Assembly (NCBI GenBank): GCA_013216135.1
Contig: JABSOS010000002.1
Location: forward strand, 62,001 to 126,000
Reading direction: 5' to 3'
DNA length: 64,000 bases
Source: Candidatus Caenarcanales bacterium
GTDB lineage: Bacteria > Cyanobacteriota > Vampirovibrionia > LMEP-6097
Shown: positions 48,410-58,050 of the stretch, piece after piece
Layout of the letters: every line of letters begins with the position of its first letter
Numbering within the stretch: the stretch's first letter is position 1
Position numbers and translations under genes: made by a program
The notes under the pieces: model-generated
Database searches by the model: none
Told to the model about the DNA's origin: nothing
What the model saw: the letters and a program-made list of their open reading frames with translations, nothing else

Positions 48410-49315
48410 TTACGTTACAGCCTCTGCACCAGTGTTTTCAACAGTAATACCACCAGTAAGTAATCCATTATTATCGAAACCTAAACCTTGAGCTCCAATA
48501 AAGTTCTGAACAAGCATATCATTGATTTGTTTAGCTTCAGAATCTTCATCTTCCTTCTCAGGATCTTTACTAGCTGCTATAGAAATTTCCATAACTTGCT
48601 CTGCTTCTGCACGCTGTTCTTCATCTGCTGCAACTTCTCCAGAAGTGGTATAAGCACCTGTCAATTCACCAAATGAATTAACTAATCTCTCTTTAGTAGC
48701 ACTAACCATTTGCTCTGCTTGTTCCTTAGCTATATTTCCAGCAGCTTGACCATTAATAGTGTTAATGATGTCATCAGAAGCAGATAAAAGCATTTGATCA
48801 TATCTAGATAAACCCGTAGCTGGATCAATTTGAGTAAGCATAGCTTCAAGACCTTTACCGTCATCTCCTCCCATACCTTTTGCTACTATATCTCTTGCTG
48901 TTTGTTCATCCACACCGGTTTCCATTACTTTTTGAACTGCTTCTTCAATTAATTCATCTATAGTAGGAAGAGATATATATAACTTATCTATAGTTTTATT
49001 AGCCACCTCCTGAACCTGAGGTGACGGAAATACATGTCGATTCATAGCATAGTTAGTTAATTCATGCTGTCCATCAATCATCGGAGTAGCTCCAGCGTTT
49101 CCCCATGCTGCAGTAGAAGGTGCACCATTAAAAGCTTGTGCTGCATCAGTTCCTGTGTATTGAGGAAGAGTACCATAGCTAGTATCAATTGTATAGGTAG
49201 AAGATGGCGTAGGGACACTAGGATTTATTCCTGGTGTTACTGGACTCGTCACTAATGATCTAGGGTTTGAGTAAACACTAGGATCAGTATAGTTTGTTGG
49301 AGTTATCTTAGCCAA
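48410..49315 (-). CDS. Hypothetical protein upstream of the EF-hand protein
   Basis: 301-aa ORF, Ser/Thr/Pro-rich N-terminus, same strand as 44819..48328. Confidence 0.6.
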   Translation of the reverse strand: MAKITPTNYTDPSVYSNPRSLVTSPVTPGINPSVPTPSSTYTIDTSYGTLPQYTGTDAAQAFNGAPSTAAWGNAGATPMIDGQHELTNYAMNRHVFPSPQVQEVANKTIDKLYISLPTIDELIEEAVQKVMETGVDEQTARDIVAKGMGGDDGKGLEAMLTQIDPATGLSRYDQMLLSASDDIINTINGQAAGNIAKEQAEQMVSATKERLVNSFGELTGAYTTSGEVAADEEQRAEAEQVMEISIAASKDPEKEDEDSEAKQINDMLVQNFIGAQGLGFDNNGLLTGGITVENTGAEAVT

Positions 49316-49440
49316 TATTTTCAGTCCCCATATACCTAATCAGAAAGCCTTTTCACTTCCTAATATAGTTCTAACTAAGATTCTTTATATTTCAGTTAAG
49401 TTTGTATATACAGAAATATTATAGGCACATAAGTATTAAC

Positions 49441-50211
49441 TTACATAGCTAAATCGACATTTTTAGTAATAATAATCTGTAATTCTTGTCCTTTTTCCAC
49501 AGTAGCGGAATCACCTTTAGAAAATAGTGCTACTACACTACCACCTATTAAAGAACCTGCTACTGGTAAACCTAGAGTCGCTATGGAAACAGCCTTACCA
49601 GTATTAGTACTTAAAAGTGCTTCAGTAGGCTCAACTGCCTTATCAGTAAAACCGGTCTGTGGGTCAAGTAAGCCTTGTTCATTTACTACTCCTTCTACAA
49701 AACTTAACTTAGCATCTAGAGGAACATAATCCCCCTGAGGAGTCATTAAAGTATCTAAATTAATCTCTAATTTACCTGAGCGACTTAAAAAACGTGGTCT
49801 TTTTATATATGAAACTTTTCCTCTAATCCATGAGTTCTTCGGAACTATTAATTTTTTAAAATCTTCTTTTTCTAAATAAAAATCTTCCATAACCCTAGCT
49901 TTAAAATCATCACCGAGATTAGCACTTTTTGCAGAAATTGAATCTTCCACTTTAATTCTAAGCCTAGCTGTAACAGGTATCTGAGCCGTAGAAGTATCTA
50001 ATTTAAAGGGTGCTGCCGCAAAATCTGAAATATCACGAAAATCAACTGGAGTATTAGTTAAATGCTCTTCTTTTTCTACATTAAATTCATCTTTTTCACT
50101 TGCTTTCATCATCATCGTTGATGCATCAAAGAATTCATCTTTAGCATATATATTTAATGAAGAAGAACTTAGAAGAGCAAAGCTCAAAAAGTAAATTAGA
50201 AATCTTTTCAT
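49441..50211 (-). CDS. Hypothetical exported protein (track start 50256; signal peptide starts at ATG 50211)
   Basis: MKRFLIYFLSFALLSSSSLNIYAKD signal peptide begins at residue 16 of the listed ORF. Confidence 0.65.
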   Translation of the reverse strand: MKRFLIYFLSFALLSSSSLNIYAKDEFFDASTMMMKASEKDEFNVEKEEHLTNTPVDFRDISDFAAAPFKLDTSTAQIPVTARLRIKVEDSISAKSANLGDDFKARVMEDFYLEKEDFKKLIVPKNSWIRGKVSYIKRPRFLSRSGKLEINLDTLMTPQGDYVPLDAKLSFVEGVVNEQGLLDPQTGFTDKAVEPTEALLSTNTGKAVSIATLGLPVAGSLIGGSVVALFSKGDSATVEKGQELQIIITKNVDLAM

Positions 50212-50218
50212 AAGATAA

Positions 50219-50908
50219 TTATAGCAATCCCCAGAATTTATGAGCTTGAATCCCAATTCTGCATCTAGCTGGATATATTTTAAGAATATTCAGAATCTCT
50301 TCTTGATACTTTTCTTTATTGTTCCAGTCAGGGACTAAAAAAACAGGCATCTTAGATTTAATAATATCAAGTTCTTTGAAAATCACTTCTAATAAATACT
50401 TTCCAGCTTTTTCACTAGCAAAAACAAATTTAAGTTCATCAGCTCCTTGCCAGATTCTCTCAGATGCTGGTTTACCATTTTCACTATAAATTTCCTTAGG
50501 ACTAAAAGTAATCCATAGCTTTTCAGAGCCAAGTTCATTCTTCAAATCAAAAATATCTTCTAAATACTCTCCAGTGGCAGCTGTCTCTAAGGCGACAGAA
50601 AAGCCTTTCCTGGCTAAAGCTCTTATCAAAGGTACTAAATTTTGTTCAGTTGGTTCACCACCAGTAATAACAATACGTTTAAGATTTGGATTTTTCTCAT
50701 TAAGGAAATTAAGAATCTCATCAATATCAATTTCAGCAGCAAACTCTCCACCATGCTTCCATGTAGACTTTTCATCACAGAAAAAGCATCTTACATTACA
50801 GCCTTGAAGTCTTATAAAAAAACTAGGAACCCCTGAATGTACACCTTCTCCTTGAACTGTTTCAAAGATTTGAGCTTTATCATAAACTTTATTTACTAGT
50901 AAGTTCAC
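50219..50908 (-). CDS. queE: 7-carboxy-7-deazaguanine synthase
   Basis: FETVQGEGVHSGVPSFFIRLQGCNVRCFFCDEKSTW; VITGGEPTEQ. Confidence 0.9.
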   Translation of the reverse strand: MNLLVNKVYDKAQIFETVQGEGVHSGVPSFFIRLQGCNVRCFFCDEKSTWKHGGEFAAEIDIDEILNFLNEKNPNLKRIVITGGEPTEQNLVPLIRALARKGFSVALETAATGEYLEDIFDLKNELGSEKLWITFSPKEIYSENGKPASERIWQGADELKFVFASEKAGKYLLEVIFKELDIIKSKMPVFLVPDWNNKEKYQEEILNILKIYPARCRIGIQAHKFWGLL

Positions 50909-51659
50909 TTATATATTCTCCTTTACTAGCTCTTATTAAAAGTGGATCTTCAACTTTAGCTTCTTGAAAACCTTTAGCTCTTAGATGACATGCATGACAT
51001 TTACCGCACGGTGGGAAAACGCCTTGGTAGCAAGTATGCGAGTAAGCTAAAGCTTTTAAACATTCTTCACCTAAATCTTTTGCAAGACTCACTGTGTCAG
51101 CCTTCGTTAAGTACATAAGTGGAGTAATAATTTCAATACCAGTATTTTCCCCAAACAAAGCCTGGTTAACTGTTAACTCCATAGCTTTTATAAAATCTTG
51201 ACGACAATCATAATAACCAGCAAAGTCAGTCTCACACACGCCTGTAACTATTTTATTAACACCATGACTATAAGCCAAATTTGCTGCAATCGTTAGAAAT
51301 AGTAAATTCCTTCCTGGGACAAAAGTATTTGCAAGCCCCGTTTCAAAGTCATCGAGTGATTCATTTTGAGGAAGTGTTACTGAGGTGTCTGTAAGAGAAC
51401 TTGCACCGCGTAAAACATTAGGAATATCAACCAAATCAAACTCCAAATCAGCCAATTCTGCTATCTTTTTTGCAGCCTCAAGTTCGATATCGTGTCTCTG
51501 ACCGTAGTTAAAAGTAACTAGTTTGATATATTTTTTATAATCTGCCCTGTTTATATCAGGGTTTTCTTTTTTAAAATAATTTAGCACCCAATGAAGACAA
51601 GTAGTACTATCTTGTCCACCAGAAAAGACAATTAAAAATTTATCTTTTACTAAGTTCAT
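50889..51659 (-). CDS. queC: 7-cyano-7-deazaguanine synthase
   Basis: VFSGGQDSTTCLHW; VPGRNLLFLTIAANLAYSHG; CGKCHACHLRAKGF. Confidence 0.94.
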   Translation of the reverse strand: MNLVKDKFLIVFSGGQDSTTCLHWVLNYFKKENPDINRADYKKYIKLVTFNYGQRHDIELEAAKKIAELADLEFDLVDIPNVLRGASSLTDTSVTLPQNESLDDFETGLANTFVPGRNLLFLTIAANLAYSHGVNKIVTGVCETDFAGYYDCRQDFIKAMELTVNQALFGENTGIEIITPLMYLTKADTVSLAKDLGEECLKALAYSHTCYQGVFPPCGKCHACHLRAKGFQEAKVEDPLLIRASKGEYISELTSK

Positions 51660-52093
51660 ATCAGTTTAAATTCCTTAGCTAAATCCCTATCACCAAGAAC
51701 CACTAGTGGATTAATAGCGATACCACCACGAGGCATAAATTTACCTTTCACGACTAAAGCCTTAGCTTGTAATAGTTCCTGCAAATCATTTGCAATTTTA
51801 TTAGTTACAAACTCATGAAAAATACCTTCATTACGGTAAGAAAAGAGGTAAAGCTTTAAAGCCTTACTTTCAACTAAAAAATCTTTAGGGATATATGAAA
51901 TTTCAATCTGGGCAAAATCAGGCTGAGCTGTTTTGGGACATAAGCAAGTAAATTCATGACAATCTAAATTAACCACATAATCATTTTCAGTCCATAAATT
52001 AGGTATAACCTCAAGCTTTGCTTCTTCAGGTGATTGGGGGTATTTAGTCTCAGTATTACCGAGTAAACTTAAGTTTTCAGCGCCGCTTACCAT
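51656..52093 (-). CDS. queF: NADPH-dependent 7-cyano-7-deazaguanine reductase (short form)
   Basis: CHEFTCLCPKTAQPDFAQIEISYIP; ESKALKLYLFSYRNEGIFHE. Confidence 0.93.
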   Translation of the reverse strand: MVSGAENLSLLGNTETKYPQSPEEAKLEVIPNLWTENDYVVNLDCHEFTCLCPKTAQPDFAQIEISYIPKDFLVESKALKLYLFSYRNEGIFHEFVTNKIANDLQELLQAKALVVKGKFMPRGGIAINPLVVLGDRDLAKEFKLI

Positions 52094-52154
52094 ATCTATA
52101 AATTTAGCATGTTATTATCTTTAAAAGCTGCTTAATCAGTGGAGTTTTGCAAAA

Positions 52155-52592
52155 ATGAAAGCTATCTTTAAAGATTTTTATGATGAACATCAAGAACTTT
52201 ATTCTGAACTTGATATTCGTTTAAAAGAACTTAGTAAAAACAAGAAAGAGATTGATAAAGAACATTTATTTACTGAACTAAAAAAGCTTTTAAGTTTCAC
52301 AGAAAGTTTATTAAACGAGCACTTCTGTGAAGAAGACAAAATATACACAGAATTTACAGATAACTTAATCCCAGGTAGACTAAAAGAGCTTTTTAATAAA
52401 ATCAAAGCTGATCATATTGAAATCAATGAAAAATATCAAAAACTTGATAATGCATATCAAAATCTAAAAGATCTAGATTCAACTAAAGATATTCTACAAA
52501 AACAATTACTTTTCCCGTCCTATAACTTAATTGCAACTATAAATCACCATGCTCAAAGAGAAGACAAGTTTTTTCAAGACTTGAGGGATTGA
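52155..52592 (+). CDS. Hemerythrin-like helical protein
   Basis: DEHQELY, NEHFCEED, KADHIEINEKY, NHHAQREDKFF spaced His/Glu pattern. Confidence 0.6.
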   Translation: MKAIFKDFYDEHQELYSELDIRLKELSKNKKEIDKEHLFTELKKLLSFTESLLNEHFCEEDKIYTEFTDNLIPGRLKELFNKIKADHIEINEKYQKLDNAYQNLKDLDSTKDILQKQLLFPSYNLIATINHHAQREDKFFQDLRD

Positions 52593-52617
52593 TAAGTTCA
52601 TGAGAGAATCTGTGTAG

Positions 52618-53880
52618 ATGGATTCGATAAAAGTTTTAGTAATAGGGTCTTCCGCGTTTGCAAATAATATAATTGCAAAATTACTAAAAGATAAAAATAC
52701 TCAAGAATTAGAAATCATTTCAGTCACTGATAAAGAGACTATATTTAATCATGTTGAACCTATAATTATTCCTAATTTTGATATTGATAAAATTATTGAA
52801 ATCGCCTTAGCAAGAAGAGTTAGCCTAACCATCCCATGTGAAGCAAGTTTATTTTCATTAGGAATAGTAGATAAGTTCAAAGAACTAGGTTTAAATATAT
52901 TTGGACCAGACCAAGCAAGCTCAAGGCTTGAAAGCTCAAAATTCTTCTTTAAAGAATTTACTCACTCTCACTCAATCCCTAGTCCTAACTACGCTAGTTT
53001 TGAGAGTAAAGAAATGTCACTAGTTTATTTACAGAATATCCAATACCCTGTGCTAATTCAGCCTGATAATTTATTTGAAAGAGAATATGAAAACAAACAA
53101 TTCATAGCTGAAAATTTTGAAGAAGCAAAATCTTTTGTTGAGCTTTATTACTCTAAACTATATCTTTGCAATAGCGCTAAAAGATTGATTATTGAAGAAT
53201 ATTCAAAATCAGATCATATAAGCTTTACCGTAATCTATGACGGAGATAACGCTTTTAGCTTAGTTCCGATTAAGAATAATTATGAATTTAACAAACTTAG
53301 CTTTTCTTTTAGTGAAATGACTGCTTTCAGCTCAGAAGACACTTTAAGCCCAATTATTATCGATAAAATCAGTCAAAAAATCATCCAACCATGTATAGAT
53401 GGCTTTAGAAAGTTAAAACTTAAATACTCTGGATTTATAAACTTTAACTGTAAAGTACATGAAGAGAATGATAGGGTTGAACTTTTAAGTATCAATAGCT
53501 GCCTTAGTGATTTAAACTCTGAGATAAGCTTACAACTACTAGATGAAAACTTATTTGATTTACTTTTTGCTTGCTCACAAAGTAAGCTTGCCTTTTACCG
53601 AGAAGGTTTACATAGAAAAGCTGAAGCAGCAGTTGCGTATAATCTAATCTATGATTACTCGATATTAAGCTCAATCACAGATGAAGAAATAGAGAGCTTA
53701 GAAGAAAAAGCAAACACTTTAGGTTATAAACTACAGATTAAGAATCGCTTTGATGAAATTAACCATAGAGACTTGATCCAAATTATAAATTTTGCAAATA
53801 ATCAATTTGAAGCCAAGAGCTTTGCCCAAAAAACCATTAAAGAGCTTAACTTAGCAGGCAAAGAATACATCAAGGAGTGA
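52618..53880 (+). CDS. PurD-like ATP-grasp protein, probably catalytically degenerate
   Basis: GPDQASSRLESSKFFFKEFTHSHSIPSPNYASF aligns with PurD GPTxxAAxLExSKxFxKxFMxxxxIPT; usual GGMGAY and GDPE-type motifs not found. Confidence 0.65.
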   Translation: MDSIKVLVIGSSAFANNIIAKLLKDKNTQELEIISVTDKETIFNHVEPIIIPNFDIDKIIEIALARRVSLTIPCEASLFSLGIVDKFKELGLNIFGPDQASSRLESSKFFFKEFTHSHSIPSPNYASFESKEMSLVYLQNIQYPVLIQPDNLFEREYENKQFIAENFEEAKSFVELYYSKLYLCNSAKRLIIEEYSKSDHISFTVIYDGDNAFSLVPIKNNYEFNKLSFSFSEMTAFSSEDTLSPIIIDKISQKIIQPCIDGFRKLKLKYSGFINFNCKVHEENDRVELLSINSCLSDLNSEISLQLLDENLFDLLFACSQSKLAFYREGLHRKAEAAVAYNLIYDYSILSSITDEEIESLEEKANTLGYKLQIKNRFDEINHRDLIQIINFANNQFEAKSFAQKTIKELNLAGKEYIKE

Positions 53881-53961
53881 GTTGTGAATACACCTACTGA
53901 TGCGCCCCAAGCGAGCTTGGGTCCCTAAGCTCGCAGCAGATATATTCACAACTCACTCCTT
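53872..53961. repeat. Long inverted repeat, 19-bp perfect arms, overlapping a stop codon and enclosing an 8-bp hairpin
   Basis: AAGGAGTGAGTTGTGAATA (53872-53890) / TATTCACAACTCACTCCTT (53943-53961); inner GCGAGCTT (53911-53918) / AAGCTCGC (53927-53934). Confidence 0.92.
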
Positions 53962-54073
53962 AATATAAAAACCCCAGCTAAGGTTTGATATGGATTTATC
54001 TTTGTGAATTTATAAAGATAAAAATCTAAAATAATTTTATAATATAAACAAGAAATACATTAATTTAGTAATC

Positions 54074-55168
54074 TTGAAAAATTTAATATACCTAGGCACA
54101 TCAATAATTAACCAGAGAAGCAACCCACTTGCATCTAAGCTTAGGTATTGTACAGCTAGAGAACTAAGTAAAATTAAAGTTTCACACGATGACTACGAAG
54201 CTTTTTTAAATTATTTAAAGCAAGAGAATAAAGAAATTAAAGAGATAGCTTTAATTTCAACTTGTAATCGTTTTGAATTTGTTATTTTTCTTCATGAGCA
54301 TATTGATGGACTCGACGCTGCAGCAGATAAAATCAAAAGTTCAATATTCAGATTTCTTGAAAAAGAATTTGAGATGTCACTATTATTTGAAAATGAAGCT
54401 AGGCTTCAAATTTTAAGAACTTATTGTGGTTTGAATAGTGGTCTAGTAGGAGAATCTGAAATTTGTTTACAAGTGAGCGGTGCTTTTAAACAAGCTATTA
54501 ATTTAGGACTGTTAGAAGAACATGGGTTAGAGCTATTAAAAGAAGCTCAAATTTTAAGAAACTTTTTTAATGAAGAAATTTATCTAAAGCCAATCTCTTA
54601 TTGTGAAATTGCTATAGAGAAAGCTTTTAGAAGCTTATCATTAATATCTCCTCTTAAATCAGTTTGTATTTTAGGTTCTGGTAGTACTGCCATCCAATCA
54701 GGCTTAGCTTTAGTGAAAAATAAAATTCCAGCATCTAATATAACTCTTATCCATAGGGTAAGTTCATCCTCTCAACAAATCGAATACTTTAAATCTAAAC
54801 GAGAATTAGATGGAATGAATTTTGTTCGTTCTAAGAAACACGGATATAAAACCCCTAAAATTGCAAATTTATGTTCAGTAAACGATTTGATAGTTTTTGG
54901 GATTGATGCAAAAAACCCTGTTGTAGAATTTCCAGAAAGATGTAATCAAGTAATATTTGACTTTAATTCCAATCCTTCATGCAGCTTCTCTAGCAATAGA
55001 AAACATGAAAACTATTTCCCACTAAATGACCTTGACGCATTTGTTCGTGAATATTCTTACAGACAGAATAATGACTTTGAATTATCTTCAAGATTGAATT
55101 TTGGTGAAAGATATATTCAACACCATATTAAAAATAACGTTAAAACCTTTTCTTCCAGCTTAGTTTAG
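54074..55168 (+). CDS. Glutamyl-tRNA reductase-like protein (diverged HemA; TTG start)
   Basis: ALISTCNRFEFVIF (STCNR catalytic Cys), CGLNSGLVGESEICLQVSGAFKQA, VCILGSGSTAIQSGLAL; dinucleotide domain weakly conserved. Confidence 0.75.
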   Translation: MKNLIYLGTSIINQRSNPLASKLRYCTARELSKIKVSHDDYEAFLNYLKQENKEIKEIALISTCNRFEFVIFLHEHIDGLDAAADKIKSSIFRFLEKEFEMSLLFENEARLQILRTYCGLNSGLVGESEICLQVSGAFKQAINLGLLEEHGLELLKEAQILRNFFNEEIYLKPISYCEIAIEKAFRSLSLISPLKSVCILGSGSTAIQSGLALVKNKIPASNITLIHRVSSSSQQIEYFKSKRELDGMNFVRSKKHGYKTPKIANLCSVNDLIVFGIDAKNPVVEFPERCNQVIFDFNSNPSCSFSSNRKHENYFPLNDLDAFVREYSYRQNNDFELSSRLNFGERYIQHHIKNNVKTFSSSLV

Positions 55169-56762
55169 ATTTGTTAACCCATTCTGGTAAGCTTGCTGCT
55201 CTATGAGATTTATCTGCTGCTTCTAACTGTTCAATAGTTAATTCTTCTGCATCCTTTAACAATGCTTTTTGTACTTGAGCATGACTAAAGTTTGCATTTT
55301 GAACATTTGCTCCTCTAAAGTTTGCTCCATGTAAAATTGCTTCCTCAAAATTCACTCCTGTTAAATCAGCACCTCTAAAATCTACAGCAGTAAGGTTTGC
55401 GCCTTTAAAATTAGCATTCTTCAGCTTCGCCTGACTAAAGTTAGCACCTAAAAGAAATGCATCCCTGAAGTTAGTACTAAAAGCTAAAGCCCCATTAAAC
55501 TGGGCTTCTTTCATCTCAATTTCCTTAAAATTAACCCCAGCAAGAAAACTCTTAGTAAAGTTAGCAAGTTCCCCTTTAGCTCCATAGAAATTAGCATTCG
55601 TTAGATCAGTCTCAATAAATTTCACATGGCAAACCTTAGACCTGATAAAACTAGAATCCCTTAGATCTGCTAAACTCAAATCAGAGCCTTCTAACTGCGC
55701 CCCTCTAAACTGAGCATCCTCAATATAAACACCCATTAAATTTACCCCTTTCATGTTACTTTGGATAAATTTATTTAAATATTTAAAATCTACAGACCTT
55801 AAATCTAAACCTGATAGATTTATTTTTTCAGTATATTCAGTTCCCCTAGCAGAAACTTTGCCTAAATCTTGCTCTTCTAATATAAGTAATAACTGGTCAT
55901 TTGTTATTAAACCAGGATACTTATCGCTCATAATAATTTCTTTTTTCTTTTCATGATGGTGATGAAGAGGAAGATCTGTATGATCTAAATATTTCTCTGG
56001 ATGCTTAACATAGTTACGGATTATATCCTTAACCTCTTCGTTAAATGGACCTTTAACACCTTCTGGTAATTTTCTATTAATTTTTATATAGCCTATTAGG
56101 TGTTTATAATCTTCCTGGTCATCAAACTTTAAAGACCAAACAAAAAATACAATTCCACCAATAAGCCCTATCACAATAAGCAACTGTAGTAGCTTACTCT
56201 TAGCAATTGCTTCAAAATCACTGACAGTGTTTACTTGATATTTTATATACTTATCAAAACGTTCAAAAACATTTCTAGAGTTTATTCTTTCTAAAAACTC
56301 TTCATCAGTTAAAGCTTCATCAACTATCGTCAGGTCTTTTGATAGACTTTCTTTGATTTGTTTGATACTTGCTTGAGTCTCTTCAGCATCTTTAGAATCT
56401 TTACTTGGCTTATCAGCTTCTGACTTAGGAGCTTGCCCTTCTTCAGCAGCAGAAGCTTCTTCCTTAGGGTTAGAATCACTCTCCTCTGAACTATCTTCTG
56501 TTTCAGACTCCTCAGCTTTATCCTCAGAGTCAGATTCCACCTCTCCAGAATCAGCTTCTTCCTCTTCAGAATCATAAGTGGGACCTTCAGAAGCCTCTTC
56601 CTCAGAATCTTCTACTTCTCCAGTTTCATCTTCACCCACGTCAGTATCCTGCTCAGGAGTATCCTCAGCATTAACTTCTTCTGTCTCAGGTGCAGCTTCT
56701 TGATTATCTTCAGTTTGTTCTTCGTCTAAATCAGGAACTGCTTCTAGTTCTTCATCAGGCAT
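55140..56762 (-). CDS. Pentapeptide repeat protein with very acidic N-terminal region and one TM helix
   Basis: First ~130 aa Asp/Glu-rich; TM LLQLLIVIGLIGGIVFFVWSL; C-terminal A(N/D)(F/L)xx repeats. Confidence 0.88.
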   Translation of the reverse strand: MPDEELEAVPDLDEEQTEDNQEAAPETEEVNAEDTPEQDTDVGEDETGEVEDSEEEASEGPTYDSEEEEADSGEVESDSEDKAEESETEDSSEESDSNPKEEASAAEEGQAPKSEADKPSKDSKDAEETQASIKQIKESLSKDLTIVDEALTDEEFLERINSRNVFERFDKYIKYQVNTVSDFEAIAKSKLLQLLIVIGLIGGIVFFVWSLKFDDQEDYKHLIGYIKINRKLPEGVKGPFNEEVKDIIRNYVKHPEKYLDHTDLPLHHHHEKKKEIIMSDKYPGLITNDQLLLILEEQDLGKVSARGTEYTEKINLSGLDLRSVDFKYLNKFIQSNMKGVNLMGVYIEDAQFRGAQLEGSDLSLADLRDSSFIRSKVCHVKFIETDLTNANFYGAKGELANFTKSFLAGVNFKEIEMKEAQFNGALAFSTNFRDAFLLGANFSQAKLKNANFKGANLTAVDFRGADLTGVNFEEAILHGANFRGANVQNANFSHAQVQKALLKDAEELTIEQLEAADKSHRAASLPEWVNKSKLSWKKRF

Positions 56763-56768
56763 TCATAT

Positions 56769-57869
56769 TTAGCTATTAAGGTACTTATCTGGATTAAAGG
56801 TACCATCTATAATATTCCCTCTAATTTGCTTAGCTAAATTTATCAAATAGGTCAAATTATGTATACTAAGCAAGGTTGCAGCCGTAGTCTCATTCACTTT
56901 CCATAGATGTCGGATATATGCTTTAGAGTGATTAGTGCACGCATAGCACTCACAACCTTCTACTAATGGACTAAAGTCTTCAGTGTATCTTTGATTTTTT
57001 ATTTGAAGTCTATTTCCATCCTTATCAAAGAAACTTCCATGCCTTGCTATTCGAGTAGGCATAACGCAGTCAAACATATCAATTCCAGCCGCTATAGCTT
57101 TAACAATATCTTCCTTAGTCCCAATTCCCATCAAGTATCTAGGTTTATTTTCAGGGAGTAAAGGAGTCGTATACTCTACAATCCTATCTATATCTTCTCT
57201 AGATTCACCGACAGAAACACCACCTATCGCAAAGCCAGGGACATCTTTAGAGCAAATATAATCCACACTTTCTTTTCGAAGATCTTCATAAATTCCACCC
57301 TGAACTATTAGAAATAGTGCTTGATCAGCTGCTCTTTTATGAGCAGAGACACATCTATCAGCCCAAGCGTGGGTTCTTTGCATAGCTTCTTTAGTTTCTT
57401 CATAGCTAGAATTACCCTGAGGGCAATGATCAAAAGCCATGATAATATCAGCCCCTAATTTATTTTGAGAATCAATAGAAACCTCTGGGCTCATAAAATG
57501 CTTCTGACCAGTAATCGTGTCTATAAACTCAGCACCTTCATCTGAGATCTTACATTTATTAATTCTCATCTGCGAAAAGATCTGGAAACCACCAGAGTCA
57601 GTAAGAAAAGGCATATGAAAATTAGTCCACTTATGAAGTCCACCTGCTTTAGCGATTAAATCTGGACCTGGTCTTAAAAATAAGTGATAGTTATTAGCAA
57701 GTGTAATCTCAGCACCAGTAGCTTCTACTTGACCATAAGTCATAGCTTTTACCGTACTTTGAGTGCCTACAGGCATGAAAACAGGAGTCTCAATTTCACC
57801 ATGAGGAGTAGAAATCACCCCAGCTCTTGCTTTTTTATCTTTTGCGATTAATTTATAGCTAACTGCCAC
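56769..57869 (-). CDS. tgt: tRNA-guanine transglycosylase
   Basis: TPVFMPVGTQSTVKAMT, LTDSGGFQIFSQM, FAIGGVSVGES, CxCxxC zinc site. Confidence 0.96.
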   Translation of the reverse strand: MAVSYKLIAKDKKARAGVISTPHGEIETPVFMPVGTQSTVKAMTYGQVEATGAEITLANNYHLFLRPGPDLIAKAGGLHKWTNFHMPFLTDSGGFQIFSQMRINKCKISDEGAEFIDTITGQKHFMSPEVSIDSQNKLGADIIMAFDHCPQGNSSYEETKEAMQRTHAWADRCVSAHKRAADQALFLIVQGGIYEDLRKESVDYICSKDVPGFAIGGVSVGESREDIDRIVEYTTPLLPENKPRYLMGIGTKEDIVKAIAAGIDMFDCVMPTRIARHGSFFDKDGNRLQIKNQRYTEDFSPLVEGCECYACTNHSKAYIRHLWKVNETTAATLLSIHNLTYLINLAKQIRGNIIDGTFNPDKYLNS

Positions 57870-58050
57870 AAAAAACTAGCTTAGCATGCAAAATCACAAA
57901 GAAAGTATCACGAAATACAAATTTAGTGTAAATTTAACCTAGAAATAAACTTTGTATATTTATAAGATTTTTTTCAAATTTTTTATCAATTATTTTTCTT
58001 ACAGCCCTTTTTATATTCAGAAGCAGTAAACAGCTTCAAGGGAGAGAAAA

